DNA from: Pandoraea sputorum
Lineage (GTDB): Bacteria; Pseudomonadota; Gammaproteobacteria; Burkholderiales; Burkholderiaceae
Assembly (NCBI RefSeq): GCF_000814845.2
Contig: NZ_CP010431.2
Span: 4,712,001 to 4,776,000, forward strand
Length of the DNA: 64,000 nt
Direction: 5' to 3'
The notes below the pieces were generated by a model that was given only the letters and a program-made list of their open reading frames with translations, was not told the origin of the DNA and did no database searches. Positions 1 through 8,224 of the stretch are shown here, in pieces (the stretch's first letter is position 1; every line of letters starts with the position of its first letter). Position numbers and translations under genes: made by a program.

Positions 1-1
1 C

Positions 2-439
2 GAGAACGTGCGCCTGAACGGCGCGCAGATCATCCTCTCCGATCACCACTACTGGGGCGGACTTCGCGACACGCAGTTGCTCGCGCGTATGTGCGAGACG
101 TTCGACATCGGCCTGTCGATGCACTCGAACTCGCACCTCGGCATCAGCCTGATGGCGATGACGCATCTGGCGGCGAGCGTGCCGCGTTTGTCCTATGCCT
201 GCGACACGCACTACCCGTGGCAGGAAGCCGACGAGGAAGTCGTGCGCGGCGGAAAGATCGAGATTCGCAACGGCGCGGTCGCCATCACGAAGGCCCCCGG
301 ACTTGGGCTCGAAATCGATCAGGACCAACTGGCCAAGCTCCACGAGCAATACCTGCGTTGCGGCCTGCGTACGCGCAACGACGCGGTGCAGATGCGCAAA
401 TACCGGCCCGACTGGCGCGGCAAAGCACCGCGTTTCTGA
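2..439 (+). CDS. gudD: Glucarate dehydratase, C-terminal part (5' end outside window)
   Basis: This is the C-terminal 145 residues of an enolase-superfamily acid-sugar dehydratase; the reading frame is open from the window edge, so the start lies upstream. The enzyme removes water from D-glucarate to give 5-keto-4-deoxyglucarate in the cytoplasm. The segment SDHHYWGGLRDTQLLA, then SMHSNSHLGIS and CDTHYPWQE, closely resembles the barrel end of Pseudomonas-type glucarate dehydratases as I remember them, including the His of SMHSNSH expected in the active site. The C-terminus is complete. A porin and a FadR-type repressor follow, so a sugar-acid uptake and catabolic locus probably continues upstream. 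The glucarate assignment over galactarate or a related sugar acid is family knowledge plus resemblance, not proof. Confidence 0.85.
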   Translation, partial: ENVRLNGAQIILSDHHYWGGLRDTQLLARMCETFDIGLSMHSNSHLGISLMAMTHLAASVPRLSYACDTHYPWQEADEEVVRGGKIEIRNGAVAITKAPGLGLEIDQDQLAKLHEQYLRCGLRTRNDAVQMRKYRPDWRGKAPRF

Positions 440-548
440 GCGCTCGCTCCCTCGACAGAACACCACGGCAACACCACAAAAGCAGCACCGCTTCACACAA
501 AAACGAAGTACGCGAAGTCCAAGAAAACACATCACAAGAGGAGAAGTC

Positions 549-1721
549 GTGAGACATTCGAAACTGTTTGCCGGGCTCGTATTGGCCGGTCTCGCCGCCG
601 GTGCAATGCCGGCGTTCGCACAGTCGAACGTGACGCTGTACGGGATCGTCGACGATGCACTGACCTACAGCAGCAACCAGAACGGCAAGTCGAACACCTA
701 TCTGCGCAACGGCAACCTCGCGGGCAGCCGCTGGGGCCTGCGCGGCACGGAAGATCTGGGCGGGGGCACCAGCGCACTCTTCCAGCTGGAAAACGGCTTT
801 GACGTGAATAACGGCGCATTCAGTTCGTCGGGCGTGATGTTCAACCGTCAGGCGTTCGTCGGCGTGAAGAACGCACAGGTCGGCACGGTCACCATCGGCC
901 GTCAGTACTCGCCGTACTACCTGATGGTCGGCACGATCGGTCCCGTCGCGTATGTGACGGGGGCGACCGGCGCGCACCCGGGCGATATCGACGGCCTCGA
1001 CACGACCATCCGCATCAACAACTCGGTGACGTACACGTCGCCGGTACTGTGGGGTGTGACGGCCAGCGTTCAGTACGGCTTCGGCGGTCAGGCCGGTGCG
1101 ATGGGCAAGGGCAACACGTTCTCCGGTGCGTTGCGCTACGACGGCGGCCCGGTGTCGCTGGCGGCAGGCTACCTGCGGATGAACAACATCGGCGGCGGCA
1201 CGACCTGGAACAGCGCGTCTACCGGTGTACCGGGTACGTCGGCCGTCAATCAGGGCTATGTCACCGCCGACTCGCTGCAACACATTGCGGTGGCCGGTAT
1301 CTACACGCTCGGTAGCCTGACGCTGGGCGCGAGCTACAGCAACGTGCAGTACAAGCCGGGCGCGGCGTCACTGTTCCACGACAGCGCGATCTTCAACACG
1401 GCTGGGGTGCATGCGTCGTGGATCGTCGCACCGCAGTGGCGTCTGGCGGCGGCGTACAGCTACACCGCTGCCTCGAAGGCCAACGGCATCACCGACGCCG
1501 CGACCTACCATCAGGTGTCGCTCGCGCAGGTGTACTCGCTCTCGAAGCGCACGTCGCTGTACGCGCTCGAAGCGTGGCAACACGCCAATGGCAAGTCGAT
1601 CTCGGCGAACGGCGTGAGCATCATCAACGCGGGGCCGGTGGTCGGCGACTCGCAGAACAGCACGCCGTCGGCGACGAGTTCGCAGTTCGTCGGCATGCTC
1701 GGCATCCGCGTCGATTTCTGA
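549..1721 (+). CDS. Gram-negative general porin (OmpC/PorB-like)
   Basis: A 390-residue outer-membrane porin. I start it at the GTG at 549 because a good ribosome site (AAGAGGAGA) lies a few bases before it and because the protein then begins with a clean signal peptide ending in AFAQS. The mature N-terminus NVTLYGIVDDALTY and the C-terminus FVGMLGIRVDF, with a final phenylalanine, are typical of burkholderial trimeric porins with 16 beta strands. The usual SRWGLRGTEDLGGG and FNRQAFVGV stretches are present. It lies 110 bases after gudD on the same strand and could serve entry of sugar acids; the actual solute is unknown. Confidence 0.9.
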   Translation: MRHSKLFAGLVLAGLAAGAMPAFAQSNVTLYGIVDDALTYSSNQNGKSNTYLRNGNLAGSRWGLRGTEDLGGGTSALFQLENGFDVNNGAFSSSGVMFNRQAFVGVKNAQVGTVTIGRQYSPYYLMVGTIGPVAYVTGATGAHPGDIDGLDTTIRINNSVTYTSPVLWGVTASVQYGFGGQAGAMGKGNTFSGALRYDGGPVSLAAGYLRMNNIGGGTTWNSASTGVPGTSAVNQGYVTADSLQHIAVAGIYTLGSLTLGASYSNVQYKPGAASLFHDSAIFNTAGVHASWIVAPQWRLAAAYSYTAASKANGITDAATYHQVSLAQVYSLSKRTSLYALEAWQHANGKSISANGVSIINAGPVVGDSQNSTPSATSSQFVGMLGIRVDF

Positions 1722-1736
1722 TGCCGGTCTCTAAGG

Positions 1737-1763
1737 GGTCTAAGAGGTCCAATAGGTCCAAGA
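1737..1763 (+). repeat. Three tandem 9-base units downstream of the porin gene
   Basis: Three head-to-tail copies of a 9-base unit, GGTCTAAGA, GGTCCAATA and GGTCCAAGA, begin 16 bases after the porin stop codon and are flanked by further partial copies on both sides. They lie outside any gene. No function is evident; such short arrays can change copy number by slippage. Confidence 0.75.
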
Positions 1764-1907
1764 GGTAACGCCGTCCGGACCGACGCTGTGCGCGTGCCGG
1801 ACCGGATGGCAGCAAGTGCTGGAGAGTGGTCGCGAGAAGTCGCACGAAGCAGTCTTTTCGGCCGCCAGCGCCCGGTAGCATCGGGGCTGTGGCGTTGGCG
1901 GTCGATT

Positions 1908-1943
1908 CTTATCGGTTGTCGTATGTATGCGACGGTCGATAAG
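1908..1943 (+). promoter_or_regulatory. Imperfect palindrome upstream of the FadR-family gene, likely operator
   Basis: Two 14-base arms (CTTATCGGTTGTCG at 1908-1921 and CGACGGTCGATAAG at 1930-1943) are inverted copies of each other with 11 of 14 matches, separated by 8 bases. The site lies 55 bases before the ATG of the FadR-type regulator, and a weak -10-like TAAACT follows at 1945. Position and symmetry suggest that the regulator binds here and controls itself; this is inference. Confidence 0.45.
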
Positions 1944-1997
1944 GTAAACTGGGGGCGTTTTTGCCATTTATCGTCACCCACAATTCCAACCGACGCC

Positions 1998-2750
1998 ATG
2001 TCCATGACCAGCCCGTTGCCCGCACGTCCTCGCCGCAAGTCTCGCAGCCTCACGGAGGAGGTGGTGAGCGCCTTGTCCGAGCAGATTCGCGCCGGCACGT
2101 TCCGTCCGGGCGACAAGTTGCCGACCGAGTCGGCCATCATGGAAAGTCTGGGCGTGAGCCGCACGGTGGTGCGCGAAGCGATTTCGCGGCTGCAGGCGGC
2201 ACAACTGGTGGAGACGCGTCACGGCATCGGCACCTTCGTGCTCGAAGCCCCGCGTGAGAATGCGTTGCAAGTCGACACGAACAGCATTCTGACGATGCTC
2301 GACGTGATGGCGATTCTGGAGCTGCGCATCTCGCTCGAAACGGAGGCGGCAGGTCTGGCGGCGAACCGTCGCACGGACGCGCAACTCAAGGCCATGCGTC
2401 AGGCGCTGGACGACTTCGAGATGCACGTGCGTCAGCGCACCGGCAATGCCGTGACGGCCGACGTCGCCTTCCACCTGCAAGTGGCGAGCGCGACCGGCAA
2501 CCGCTATTTCCACGACATCCTCGAACAGCTCGGCAACACGATCATTCCGCGTACGCGCGTGAACTCGGCAGCGCTTGCCGACGACGATCAGGTGTCGTAT
2601 CTCAATCGCGTCAATCGCGAGCACGAAGACATCTACAACGCGATTTCGCGCCGCGACCCGGAAGCCGCGCGTGCCGCGATGCGCACGCACCTCACGAACA
2701 GTCGCGAGCGTCTGCGCCGCGCGCAAGAGTCGGCCGGCACACAGAACTAA
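1998..2750 (+). CDS. FadR/GntR-family transcriptional regulator
   Basis: A 250-residue cytoplasmic DNA-binding protein. Residues about 15-85 form the GntR winged helix (PGDKLPTESAIMESLGVSRTVVREAISRLQ, quoted in part, then VETRHGIGTFV). Residues about 105-230 are an all-helical FCD ligand domain, with the metal- or ligand-binding pattern D...H...H spread over the segments TADVAFHLQVA and NREHEDIYNAI. FCD regulators of this kind often respond to sugar acids or other organic acids. Its position after gudD and the porin suggests it represses glucarate or galactarate use, which is inference. A second ATG two codons on (2004) is an alternative start. A palindrome lies just upstream. Confidence 0.87.
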   Translation: MSMTSPLPARPRRKSRSLTEEVVSALSEQIRAGTFRPGDKLPTESAIMESLGVSRTVVREAISRLQAAQLVETRHGIGTFVLEAPRENALQVDTNSILTMLDVMAILELRISLETEAAGLAANRRTDAQLKAMRQALDDFEMHVRQRTGNAVTADVAFHLQVASATGNRYFHDILEQLGNTIIPRTRVNSAALADDDQVSYLNRVNREHEDIYNAISRRDPEAARAAMRTHLTNSRERLRRAQESAGTQN

Positions 2751-2781
2751 GCGCTCTCGCGCGGTTCCGGCACGCAGGTCA

Positions 2782-3471
2782 TCAATAGAGGTCGCCGCGC
2801 ACCGCGCGGTAATACCCCGCGTCGATCTCGCTGGCGCGGGCAGGGTCCATCCCTGTGAGCGCCGCCTTCATATCTCCCATCGACGGTACGGCCTTGCGCT
2901 CGAGGTGCGACTCGGCACGCCAGAGCTTCGCGCGATTGATCGCCTTGCCGCAGTGAAACAGCACTTCGTCGACGCTCACGACGATGGCTGTCTTCGGCGT
3001 GCGCTCACCTTCCTTCAGTTGCGCGAGCAACACCGGGTCGACGGCAATGCGCGCATGACCGTTGATACGCATAAAGACCTCCAGCCCCGGGAACAGGAAC
3101 AGCATGCCGATGCGGTCGTCTTCGGTCAGATTGCGCAGCGACGCGATGCGGTTGTTGCCGGGCCAGTCCGCGAACACGACCGTCTTCTCGTCGAGCACTT
3201 TGACGAAACCCGGCGCGCCGCCGCGCGGTGAGGCGTCGAGACCTTGCGCATTGCCGGTGGCCACGCAGAAGAACGTCGCGACATCGAGATAAGCCGTGTG
3301 GAACGGCAACAGGCGCGACATCACGCCTTTGAGGATCCCCTCGGATGGCGGATCGTAAAGGGCATCGAGATCGACATGAGCGGGATCCAGATGAGCGGAA
3401 TCGGCGGACGTTGCGGATGCCGATGACTGGACGGCGTCACCCGAACCGGCGGGATAGATTGGCAGCGACAT
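2782..3471 (-). CDS. Pyridoxamine 5'-phosphate oxidase (PPOX)-type FMN flavoprotein
   Basis: A 229-residue soluble protein. The first 35 or so residues are poorly conserved linker. After that comes a split-barrel flavin fold with HTAYLDVATFFCVATGN, ADWPGNNRIASLRNLTEDDRIGMLF and a C-terminal segment ending in GYYRAVRGDLY. It looks like the MSMEG_1061-type PPOX subfamily, which probably binds FMN or F420, but no substrate can be read from the sequence. It is not PdxH, which has a different active-site pattern. The start at 3471 is supported by an AAGGAG site in the right place. It is divergent from the AraC-type regulator at 3564, with 92 bases shared between them, so that regulator may control it. 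Confidence 0.75.
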   Translation of the reverse strand: MSLPIYPAGSGDAVQSSASATSADSAHLDPAHVDLDALYDPPSEGILKGVMSRLLPFHTAYLDVATFFCVATGNAQGLDASPRGGAPGFVKVLDEKTVVFADWPGNNRIASLRNLTEDDRIGMLFLFPGLEVFMRINGHARIAVDPVLLAQLKEGERTPKTAIVVSVDEVLFHCGKAINRAKLWRAESHLERKAVPSMGDMKAALTGMDPARASEIDAGYYRAVRGDLY

Positions 3472-3563
3472 GGCGATGCTCCTTCAAAAACATGCGACGA
3501 GCTTATCGCGACGTCCAATGGCGCTGATAGACTATCCAAGCCATTCAATAGCGAAATGACGCC

Positions 3564-4412
3564 ATGGAATTACCCGACCACCTGAAGCCGAAAATGGCGC
3601 GCGTGCAGATCATGGGCGCGAAGGACCCGCCGCTGATCGTGCTGGTCGGGCGAGAGAGCGTGCCGCGCGCATCGCAAACGCACCATCACCCCTCCGGTCA
3701 ATTGCTCGGATTGTTCAACGGCCTGATCTCCGTGCGCACCAATCTCGGCACGTGGGTCGTACCGACGTCGCGCGCCGTCTGGGTGCCGCCGCATTGCCCG
3801 CACGCGGCTTTCTCTCACGGGCCGTTCAACGGCTGGGCGGTGTACGTGCGTCCGGACCACTGTGCGGGCTTGCCGGATCAGCCACGTGCGATCGAGGTCT
3901 CCGGATTGCTACGCGAGGCGGTGGTGCGCGCCGGTCAGTGGGCGCTGGGCGAGCCGGACCGGACACAGGCGAACATCATGAATGTGATTCTCGACGAGAT
4001 CGCAGCCAGCCCAGCCGACGCCTTCCGTCTGCCCATGCCAAGCCACCCTCGCCTGCGACGCATCGCCGCCGCCCTCATCGACGACCCGGCCAACGACCGC
4101 TCGCTCGACGCGTGGGCCGACTGGGCCAGCACATCGACGCGCACAGTGAGTCGGCGCTTCGTCGAGGAGACGGGGCTGACGTTCACGGCGTGGCGTCAGC
4201 GCGCGCGTCTGTTGCGCGGGCTGGAACTGCTCGCCGCCGGGCAATCCGTCGGGGCCGTCGCGCTGGACCTCGGGTATGACAACGCCAGCGCTTTCATCGC
4301 ATTGTTCAGACGTACCTTCCACACCACGCCCGGCCGTTACTTTGCGGCGGACTCGGCGGAGATCGTCGACGTGGCGGATACAGGTGACGAAGGGTCCGAA
4401 GCCATCGATTGA
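3564..4412 (+). CDS. AraC-family transcriptional regulator with N-terminal cupin
   Basis: A 282-residue regulator. Residues about 25-110 form a cupin-like sensor typical of AraC proteins (HHHPSGQL near the start, then WVPPHCPHAAF). Residues about 180-265 carry the double helix-turn-helix (STSTRTVSRRFVEETGLTF, then AVALDLGYDNASAFIALFR and TPGRYF). It lies back to back with the PPOX gene and 106 bases before an exported hydrolase on the same strand, so either could be its target. No ligand can be inferred. No strong ribosome site precedes the ATG, so the start is less certain than the gene. Confidence 0.85.
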   Translation: MELPDHLKPKMARVQIMGAKDPPLIVLVGRESVPRASQTHHHPSGQLLGLFNGLISVRTNLGTWVVPTSRAVWVPPHCPHAAFSHGPFNGWAVYVRPDHCAGLPDQPRAIEVSGLLREAVVRAGQWALGEPDRTQANIMNVILDEIAASPADAFRLPMPSHPRLRRIAAALIDDPANDRSLDAWADWASTSTRTVSRRFVEETGLTFTAWRQRARLLRGLELLAAGQSVGAVALDLGYDNASAFIALFRRTFHTTPGRYFAADSAEIVDVADTGDEGSEAID

Positions 4413-4518
4413 AGCGACATCCTCAGCCGTTCGAACGAGTGTCGCTGTCACACAGCGCGAAGTACGATAGCGTCGGTTTGCAAGTCCACCTCGCTCATAC
4501 GACACGATCGTCCCTCAC

Positions 4519-5475
4519 ATGACACGTTTCGCTGCTTGCGCACTCAAGCGCACCGGTTCGCTCTGCGCCACGGCGCTGACTGCACTCCTCGTCTCGGTGC
4601 CGACGTCGTTCGCGGCGACGGACGACACCTCGGCGCCACCCGCGAGCGCCGCCCCGTCGCAGACAGACGTTAAGCCTGAAATCGTCGGCATCGTCGTGCC
4701 CGGGGCAAGTACCTTCGGCGGCGACATCTCGATGCACACGGAGGTCTACAAACCGGCGGGCAACGGCCCGTTCCCCGTGCTGATCTTCGAGCACGGACGT
4801 GCGGGAGATCCGCTCGTTCGCGCGAAACTCGACGCCCCGATTCTCAAGGGTCACGTACGGTTCTGGCTCGCGCGGGGTTTCGCCATCGTTGCACCGATTC
4901 GCGTCGGCTATGGTCTGACGGGCGGGCCGGATCGGGAGAACTCCGGTTCGTCGTTCAAGAACGGGCAATGCGTGCGGCGTCCCGACTTCGAGAAGCTCGC
5001 GAAGGTCACGGCCGAAGCGAACCTCGCCGCGTTGAAGTGGGTGCAGGCGCAACCCTGGGCGGACAAGAATCGCGTGGTGCTGGAAGGCCGCTCGGTCGGT
5101 GGCTTCACGACCGTCTCCACGGCGGCCACGAATCCGCCGGGCGTCGTCGGTTACATCAACTTCTCCGGCGGCGCAGGTGGGTCGCCCGAGTTGTCGCCGC
5201 AACACAGCTGCGATCCCGAACAGATGAGGACGGTCTACGGCGAATTCGGCAAGACGACGAAGATCCCCGGGCTCTGGCTGTATGCGCACAACGATCAGTA
5301 CTGGGGACCGGACGCCCCGAAGCAATGGTTCGACGCCTTCGCCGCGTCGGGCAGTCCGGCGAAGTTCGTCCACACGGAGGATGTCGCTGGGCACGACGGT
5401 CACATGCTGCTCACCTACGGCGGCAAGATGTGGTCGGGGCCGGTCAACGAATTTCTCAAGCAGATCGGGTTCTGA
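4519..5475 (+). CDS. Exported alpha/beta hydrolase (dienelactone/prolyl-oligopeptidase-like fold)
   Basis: A 318-residue protein with a cleavable signal peptide of about 32 residues (ending in TSFAA), so it should act in the periplasm. The mature part has the alpha/beta-hydrolase pattern: an oxyanion strand PVLIFEHGRAGDP near residue 87, a nucleophile elbow GRSVGG with Ser192, a late Asp in YAHNDQYW (about 260) and a His in the GHDGH segment near the end. The length fits the dienelactone-hydrolase-related peptidase or esterase group. The sequence does not reveal a substrate. It may be co-regulated with the AraC gene just upstream. Confidence 0.75.
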   Translation: MTRFAACALKRTGSLCATALTALLVSVPTSFAATDDTSAPPASAAPSQTDVKPEIVGIVVPGASTFGGDISMHTEVYKPAGNGPFPVLIFEHGRAGDPLVRAKLDAPILKGHVRFWLARGFAIVAPIRVGYGLTGGPDRENSGSSFKNGQCVRRPDFEKLAKVTAEANLAALKWVQAQPWADKNRVVLEGRSVGGFTTVSTAATNPPGVVGYINFSGGAGGSPELSPQHSCDPEQMRTVYGEFGKTTKIPGLWLYAHNDQYWGPDAPKQWFDAFAASGSPAKFVHTEDVAGHDGHMLLTYGGKMWSGPVNEFLKQIGF

Positions 5476-5519
5476 GCGTCGGGCGCTTCGCGGCGACGGG
5501 TTGCCGTGAAGTGTTGCCG

Positions 5520-5852
5520 TTACGTGTTTGCCGGGGCGTTGAGCACGTGCGGCAGCTTTCCGTCGCCATAAGTGCGCAGCACCTGTGAGATGACGACCTG
5601 GTAGCCGTTCAGCCAGTTCGCCTGCGCCGCCTTGGCTTCCAGATGCACAGGATGCCGAATCAACTGATCGAGCGCTTCGAGCGACGCCCAGTAGTACACG
5701 TTCGAGACCTGCCCGGTGGCAGTGTTCTCCCACGCCTCTTCGCCGAGATAGCCGGGAATGCTGCGTGCTGCCTGCGCGATGGTCTGATCGAGACGGTGAA
5801 ACGCGTCGTCGAACGACTTCGCGGCGAAGATGAACGTGGAGGCGTAGGTCAT
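5520..5852 (-). CDS. Antibiotic biosynthesis monooxygenase (ABM) family protein
   Basis: A small 110-residue protein of the dimeric alpha/beta-barrel ABM fold. Family features visible are the TFIFAAKSFDDAF opening strand and helix, the central IPGYLGEEAWENTATGQVSNVYYW segment and RHPVHLEAK. Members oxidise quinones, haem or unknown small molecules, often without a metal. A longer reading frame extends to 5978, but its extra 42 residues are arginine-rich and look non-coding, so I begin at the ATG at 5852. Next upstream on the same strand is the GlxA-type regulator, 127 bases away, making it a plausible target. Confidence 0.65.
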   Translation of the reverse strand: MTYASTFIFAAKSFDDAFHRLDQTIAQAARSIPGYLGEEAWENTATGQVSNVYYWASLEALDQLIRHPVHLEAKAAQANWLNGYQVVISQVLRTYGDGKLPHVLNAPANT

Positions 5853-5979
5853 TACATGCGGCGGTGAAGGACGAGAACCCGGCAGGCGGGGCTGTGTGGC
5901 CTTGGTGTACAGGCGCCGCGATTCTCGGACATTTCCGGCGCGGTGTCCATGACGCGAACGCGCCCTACCACCGTTCACA

Positions 5980-6948
5980 TCAATCGCTGCGAAGCTCCTT
6001 CACGGTACGACCGAGTTTGCGTCTGAGCAGATTGCGCAGGGTTGAGGCATCCGCATAGCCGACCTCTGTCGCGACGGTGTCGAGATCGCAGCCGTTCGAC
6101 ACCAGTTGTCGTGCGCGCTGAATGCGCAGGTCCTGAAAAAACGCCAGCGGTGACTTGCCGAGCACCTGCTCCGTGCGACGTTGCAACGTCCGAACATGCA
6201 CATGCAACGCCTGCGCGGCGTTCTCCAGCGAAAAACCTTGCGACATGTGCTCGCGTGCCCATCGTTCGAAGCGTTCGACGAGCGGGTCGGCATGCGCGAG
6301 AAAGTCCGGGATGATGTACTGCGCCTGCGACGAGCGGTTGTCGATCAGCAGGAAGCGCGCGACGTGCGACGCCAGCTCGGGGCTGGCCTGCCGCACGAAC
6401 CACAGCGCGAGGTCGAGGTGCCCCATCGCCGCACCGGCCGTCACCCGCCCGTTCGACTCCACCACCATTCGCGAATCGCTCAGCTTCACCGTCGGATATC
6501 GCTCACGAAATAGCGGTGCAAGCGACCAGGTGGTCGTTGCTTCCTCGCCGTCGAGCAGGCCGCTGTCGGCCACAACGAATGTGCCGATGCATGCCGCCGC
6601 GATGCCGACGCCCTTTGCGCTCCACGTGCGCAGATACGACTTGGCGTCTTCGACGTCGCGTCGCGCCAGCGCGGGCACGAGGATGTCCGGCAGCTTGGCG
6701 TTCAATGCAGGGACGACCACCCAGTCGGGCAACTGGGTCAAGTGCTCGACGTCACGCGCCGGTTCGACGGCCATCGTCATCCCCAGCGCCGTCTTGATGC
6801 GCGACTTCGTGCCGACGACGCTCACGTCGAACGGCAAAACATCGGCCCCGCGCAGCATCGCGAGTTCGTTGGCCGTGCAGAGCGTATCGAGGATCGCAGT
6901 GAGGCCGGTGTCGAACGCGCCGTCCAGCGCAAAAACGCAAATCTTCAT
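5980..6948 (-). CDS. GlxA-family transcriptional regulator (DJ-1/PfpI domain plus AraC HTH)
   Basis: A 322-residue regulator. Residues 1-190 are a class I glutamine-amidotransferase-like domain (MKICVFALDGAFDTG at the start, then GIAAACIGTFVVADSGLLDG with the elbow Cys). Residues about 215-315 are an AraC helix-turn-helix pair ending in YADASTLRNLLRRKLGRTV. GlxA-like proteins often control choline, carnitine, arginine or stress genes; the ligand here is unknown. The start codon at 6948 directly abuts a perfect inverted repeat (6949-6981) and has no ribosome site of its own, which suggests autoregulation or leaderless translation. The MAPEG and GNAT genes diverge from it. Confidence 0.88.
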   Translation of the reverse strand: MKICVFALDGAFDTGLTAILDTLCTANELAMLRGADVLPFDVSVVGTKSRIKTALGMTMAVEPARDVEHLTQLPDWVVVPALNAKLPDILVPALARRDVEDAKSYLRTWSAKGVGIAAACIGTFVVADSGLLDGEEATTTWSLAPLFRERYPTVKLSDSRMVVESNGRVTAGAAMGHLDLALWFVRQASPELASHVARFLLIDNRSSQAQYIIPDFLAHADPLVERFERWAREHMSQGFSLENAAQALHVHVRTLQRRTEQVLGKSPLAFFQDLRIQRARQLVSNGCDLDTVATEVGYADASTLRNLLRRKLGRTVKELRSD

Positions 6949-6981
6949 GTCGCAAATGACTCGAATATTGTCATTTGCGAC
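6949..6981. promoter_or_regulatory. Perfect 12-base inverted repeat touching the glxA-type start codon
   Basis: The arms GTCGCAAATGAC (6949-6960) and GTCATTTGCGAC (6970-6981) are exact reverse complements with 9 bases between them. The centres of the arms are 21 bases apart, two DNA turns, as expected for a dimeric regulator. The site fills the space where a ribosome site of the regulator gene would be and adjoins a -10-like TATATT (6982-6987) on the side of the divergent MAPEG gene. Binding by the GlxA-type protein is inference. Confidence 0.6.
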
Positions 6982-7048
6982 TATATTCCTGTCGTCCTCT
7001 GAAGTCTAGAATCGCCGCATATTCAACGACTTCCAATAAGGGGACACC

Positions 7049-7474
7049 ATGAAGCTCACGCCGGAACTGTATTACCTCACCCTCGTGGCATTGCTGACGG
7101 CGGCCATGTGGATTCCCTACATTCTGGCCGGGGTCGTGCAGCGCGGACCCATGCGCGCGATGGCTAACCCGGTGCCGGAAGTTGCCGCACAGACGTCCGG
7201 GGCCGCGACGCCTGCATGGATGCAACGCGCCAAACGAGCCCACGCCAACGCGGTGGAAAACCTCGCCGTCTTTGCGCCGCTCGTGTTGATTGCCGCAATA
7301 GTCGGAATTTCGACGCCCGCTACGGTTTTCGCGGCGAAGCTGTATCTGATCGCACGCATCGTGCATTACGTCGTTTATGTCGCCGGTATTCCGGTCGTGC
7401 GCACGTTGGCATTTCTTGTGGGTTTCGGTGCGACGGTTTCGTTCGCCACGGCGATTCTCGGACACGCGGTTTAA
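7049..7474 (+). CDS. MAPEG-family membrane protein
   Basis: A 141-residue inner-membrane protein with four predicted membrane segments (residues about 8-28, 70-90, 95-115 and 118-138). It matches the bacterial MAPEG group (membrane-associated proteins in eicosanoid and glutathione metabolism) in length and in the QRAKRAHANAVENLAVFAPLVL segment, whose Asn-Glu-Asn-like core (NAVEN) is characteristic. Its substrate is not known; some members have glutathione-dependent activity. The start is supported by AAGGGGA before the ATG. A GNAT gene follows after 33 bases, so the two may form one unit transcribed away from the GlxA-type regulator. Confidence 0.82.
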   Translation: MKLTPELYYLTLVALLTAAMWIPYILAGVVQRGPMRAMANPVPEVAAQTSGAATPAWMQRAKRAHANAVENLAVFAPLVLIAAIVGISTPATVFAAKLYLIARIVHYVVYVAGIPVVRTLAFLVGFGATVSFATAILGHAV

Positions 7475-7507
7475 AGCGACATCAAGGCATCAGCAAGGGA
7501 AACGATC

Positions 7508-8197
7508 ATGGAACACTCGAATCATTACCGTCTCGACAATCCGACGTGGAATGCACTGACGACGAAGCAATCCGCACTCGCGCAAGGGAATGAATTAGCA
7601 CGTCGATACGAAGCGGACGTGGCGCCGTTTGCTGGTGTAGCAAATACGACGCAAGCGGCATTTCATGCGCTGGCATCGATCATTGCGCAAGGCGGCTTTG
7701 TGTTTCTGCCGTCGCTCGAAGCATTACCGCCGGTGAACGGCATTCATCACGATCACGTGTTTTCCGTGATTCAGATGGTGGATGCTGGCAATGTCGGCGC
7801 GCTTGACGAAGAAGGGGTTGAGCAACTCGGTGCGAGCGATGTGCCGGAGATGCTCGCGCTCACGGAGCGAACGCGCCCCGGGCCGTTCGGCAAGCGCACG
7901 ATCGAGATGGGCAACTACATTGGAATTCGTGCAGACGGCGAGCTGATCGCGATGGCTGGCGAGCGTATGCGTCTGGACGGATATGTGGAAATCAGCGCGG
8001 TGTGTGTGGATGAGCGTCATCGCGGCAAGGGGCTCGCGGGACGCCTGATGAACATCCTTCGCCAACAAATCAAAGCGCGTGGCGATACCCCATTCCTTCA
8101 CGTGAAGGATGACAACGAATCTGCTATCGCGCTTTACAAGCGCATGGGGTTCGAAACGCGTCAGACGTTTGTGATGAATCGGGTGGCGCGGGCCTGA
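7508..8197 (+). CDS. GNAT-family N-acetyltransferase (FR47-like)
   Basis: A 229-residue protein whose C-terminal half (about 110-225) is the GNAT fold: EMGNYIGIRADGELIAMAGERM gives the central strands, DERHRGKGLAGRL is the acetyl-CoA pyrophosphate loop (R-x-x-G-x-G/A pattern) and NESAIALYKRMGF is the last conserved helix and strand. The N-terminal 100 residues are less conserved, as in FR47-like proteins. The acceptor is unknown. AAGGGAA before the ATG supports the start. Codons here look slightly richer in A and T than in neighbouring genes, which might indicate more recent acquisition. Confidence 0.82.
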   Translation: MEHSNHYRLDNPTWNALTTKQSALAQGNELARRYEADVAPFAGVANTTQAAFHALASIIAQGGFVFLPSLEALPPVNGIHHDHVFSVIQMVDAGNVGALDEEGVEQLGASDVPEMLALTERTRPGPFGKRTIEMGNYIGIRADGELIAMAGERMRLDGYVEISAVCVDERHRGKGLAGRLMNILRQQIKARGDTPFLHVKDDNESAIALYKRMGFETRQTFVMNRVARA

Positions 8198-8224
8198 GCG
8201 TTGAAGATTCGGCGGGCGATGCGC

